Source of the DNA: Shinella zoogloeoides
GTDB lineage: Bacteria; Pseudomonadota; Alphaproteobacteria; Rhizobiales; Rhizobiaceae
Assembly: GCF_020883495.1 (NCBI RefSeq)
Contig: NZ_CP086610.1
Coordinates: forward strand, 849,501-913,500
Reading direction: 5' to 3'
Length of the DNA stretch: 64,000 nucleotides
How positions within the stretch are numbered: position 1 is the stretch's first letter; the number at the start of each line of letters is the position of its first letter. A model generated the notes under the pieces. That model did not search any database and was not told the origin of the DNA. It saw nothing but the letters and a program-made list of their open reading frames with translations. Positions 62,538 through 64,000 of the stretch are shown one piece after another. Both the position numbers and the translations under genes were made by a program.

Positions 62538-64000
62538 TCACTCTGTCCGCTTCGCCGGAGCAAGGTCAAGCGTCCCGTGGAGGGCGGCCACCCAGCCATC
62601 CGGCTTCAGCGGCGTCGCTTCATTGAGCTGGCGGGCGACATCCTTGAGGAGTTTCGTGACATCGGAGGAGAGCGAGCGCGGCCGCACGAGCGCCGGCAGC
62701 GGGTTGTCGTCGCTCGGCGCGGCGGCGGCGACCTCCGTCGCCTTCGTGCCGTCCGGCAGCGGATTGTCGATGCCGGGGATGGCGCGCAGCTCGATGCCCT
62801 GGTGGGCGTAGTCCATCAGGCGCTTGAAGGTCATGGCGGGCAGCGAGCCGCCGGTCATGTTGTTGGTCGAGGTATAGTCGTCGTTGCCGAACCAGACGGC
62901 GGCCGTGTAATTGCCGGTGAAACCGACATACCAGGCGTCGCGATAGGCCTGCGTCGTGCCCGTCTTGCCGCCCGACACGATGCCGCGGTCGAGCGCGCCG
63001 CGCCTTGCGGTGCCGCTGACGGGGATGGTGACGAAGATGCGGTTCATCGAGGAATTCGCCCCTTCCGAAAGGATGCGCTGTGCCGGCGGTTCGTCGCGGC
63101 CGAAGTCGTAGAGGATGTCGCCGTCGTAATTGATGATCTGGCTGATGCCATGGCGGCGCGCGCCGACGCCGCCTGCCGGGAAGACGCCATAGGCCGTCGC
63201 CTGATCCAGTACGGTGACCTCGGAGGTGCCGAGCGGCATGGTCTTGTCGGTGCGTAGCGGCGTTTCCACGCCCATCTGCCTGGCGAGCTCGGCGATGCGC
63301 TTGGTGCCGAGCTTGTCCTTGGCAAGGCGCACCGGCACGGTGTTGATGGATTTCGCCATGGCCGTCATCAGCGTGATGCGGCCGGCATAGCTGCGGCCGT
63401 AGTTCTGCGGCGACCAGCCGCCCCAACTGATCGGCGCGTCGACGATGGTCGTCTCCGGCGTCATGCCGGCTTCCATGGCGGCGGCATAGGTATAGGCCTT
63501 GAAGGAGGAACCGGGCTGGCGCAGCGCGCGCGTCGCGCGGTTGAACTGGCTTTCGCCATAGTCGCGCCCGCCCACCATGGCGCGCACGGCCCCGCCGTTC
63601 TCCATCATCACCAGCGCGCCCTGCTTGACGCGGTAGCTCTCGCCATACTGGCGAAGGCCGCTTTCCACCGCCTCCTCGGCGGCGGCCTGCAGGCCCATGT
63701 CGATGGTGGTGCGCACGACGAGCGAATGCTGCGAGAAAGGCTTGGCGATGCGCTGAACCTCGTCGAAGGCCCAGTCGAGGAAGAAATCGGGCGCGGTCTT
63801 CTCGTTGCGGTCGATGACGGAGGCGGGGTTGCGCCGCGCGGCGATCACCTGGCCCTCGGTCATCAGCCCGCCCTGCACGAGATTGGTCAGCACCTCGTTG
63901 GCGCGGGCGCGGGCGGCCGGCAGGTTGACGTGCGGCGCGTAGCGCGCGGGGGCCTTGAAGAGACCGGCGAGCATGGCGGATTCGGCAAGGTTCACCTCGG
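62538..64000 (-). CDS. Penicillin-binding protein 1A-type, partial (5' end outside the window)
   Basis: At least 487 residues are present and the frame continues past the window edge. The visible part begins in the glycosyltransferase domain (LAESAMLAGLFKAPARYAPH) and includes the whole transpeptidase domain. Its motifs are the SxxK serine in RQPGSSFKAYTY, SIN in AKSINTVPVRL, and KTG in SGGKTGTTQAYRDAWYVGF. It is a class A PBP that polymerises and cross-links peptidoglycan. The C-terminal tail is Pro- and Ala-rich. The true start lies beyond base 64000. Confidence 0.95.
   Translation of the reverse strand, partial: EVNLAESAMLAGLFKAPARYAPHVNLPAARARANEVLTNLVQGGLMTEGQVIAARRNPASVIDRNEKTAPDFFLDWAFDEVQRIAKPFSQHSLVVRTTIDMGLQAAAEEAVESGLRQYGESYRVKQGALVMMENGGAVRAMVGGRDYGESQFNRATRALRQPGSSFKAYTYAAAMEAGMTPETTIVDAPISWGGWSPQNYGRSYAGRITLMTAMAKSINTVPVRLAKDKLGTKRIAELARQMGVETPLRTDKTMPLGTSEVTVLDQATAYGVFPAGGVGARRHGISQIINYDGDILYDFGRDEPPAQRILSEGANSSMNRIFVTIPVSGTARRGALDRGIVSGGKTGTTQAYRDAWYVGFTGNYTAAVWFGNDDYTSTNNMTGGSLPAMTFKRLMDYAHQGIELRAIPGIDNPLPDGTKATEVAAAAPSDDNPLPALVRPRSLSSDVTKLLKDVARQLNEATPLKPDGWVAALHGTLDLAPAKRTE

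Overview
The window is chromosomal DNA of a high-GC alphaproteobacterium of the Rhizobiales, most probably a Rhizobiaceae member such as Shinella, Ensifer, Rhizobium or Agrobacterium; genus is not resolvable by eye. Supporting signs are the ppk-ppx-rnd neighbourhood, a MucR/Ros regulator, an OhrR-Ohr pair, a BigR/SqrR-type sensor, rhizobial families (DUF930, DUF1491, DUF2336, DUF5330, DUF6456, DUF1254/DUF1214), an EcfG-type promoter and four copies of RIME-like palindromic repeats. I see no rRNA or tRNA gene, insertion sequence, prophage or CRISPR array. Most of the window looks like ordinary core chromosome.

Layout. 0-9.6 kb: ppk-ppx behind a PHO box, a secreted DUF922 protein, a LysR regulator divergent from a DctA-type transporter, RNase D and a multicopper oxidase. 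9.6-14.9 kb: an MFS permease, a membrane histidine kinase with a FixL-like PAS domain and its response regulator, and ohrR/ohr with two operator palindromes. 14.9-18 kb: an Xre-RES toxin-antitoxin pair with its own promoter and operator, and an ABC-F ATPase with a structured leader. 18-31.4 kb: HerA-like ATPase, MFS permease, GrpB, methyltransferase plus haloacid dehalogenase, alcohol dehydrogenase, class IV aminotransferase, S41 protease, superoxide dismutase, a WYL regulator divergent from a LysE exporter, and two cytochromes c.

31.6-44 kb: a GNAT plus DJ-1 unit behind what looks like a complete ribosome-dependent attenuator, SelO, oligopeptidase B, a BigR-type repressor, an AI-2E permease, a VOC protein, a DksA-like protein under an EcfG-type promoter, hemolysin III, a PAT-like acetyltransferase, MsrB and an AbrB-PIN toxin-antitoxin pair. 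44.3-50.2 kb: a complete seven-gene mrpABCDEFG cation/proton antiporter operon. 50.2-64 kb: mucR with a long leader, a DnaA-domain-IV-only protein coupled to a DUF6456 protein, SufE, a sensor kinase overlapping a peptidoglycan-binding protein, a Gly/His repeat protein, DUF1254/DUF1214 proteins and the 3' part of a class A penicillin-binding protein.

The most interesting element is at 32.8-33.0 kb on the minus strand. A promoter with a perfect -35 box would start transcription at or next to the ATG of a 16-codon ORF ending TYFWLFR. Mutually exclusive antiterminator and terminator hairpins follow, then a GNAT acetyltransferase gene. This has the layout of the rhizobial trp attenuator but sits in front of an acetyltransferase. 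Several other genes also carry readable operators: PHO box, OhrR sites, WYL half-sites, toxin-antitoxin operators and a MerR-like palindrome. The gene functions are mostly envelope, redox, phosphate and stress physiology.
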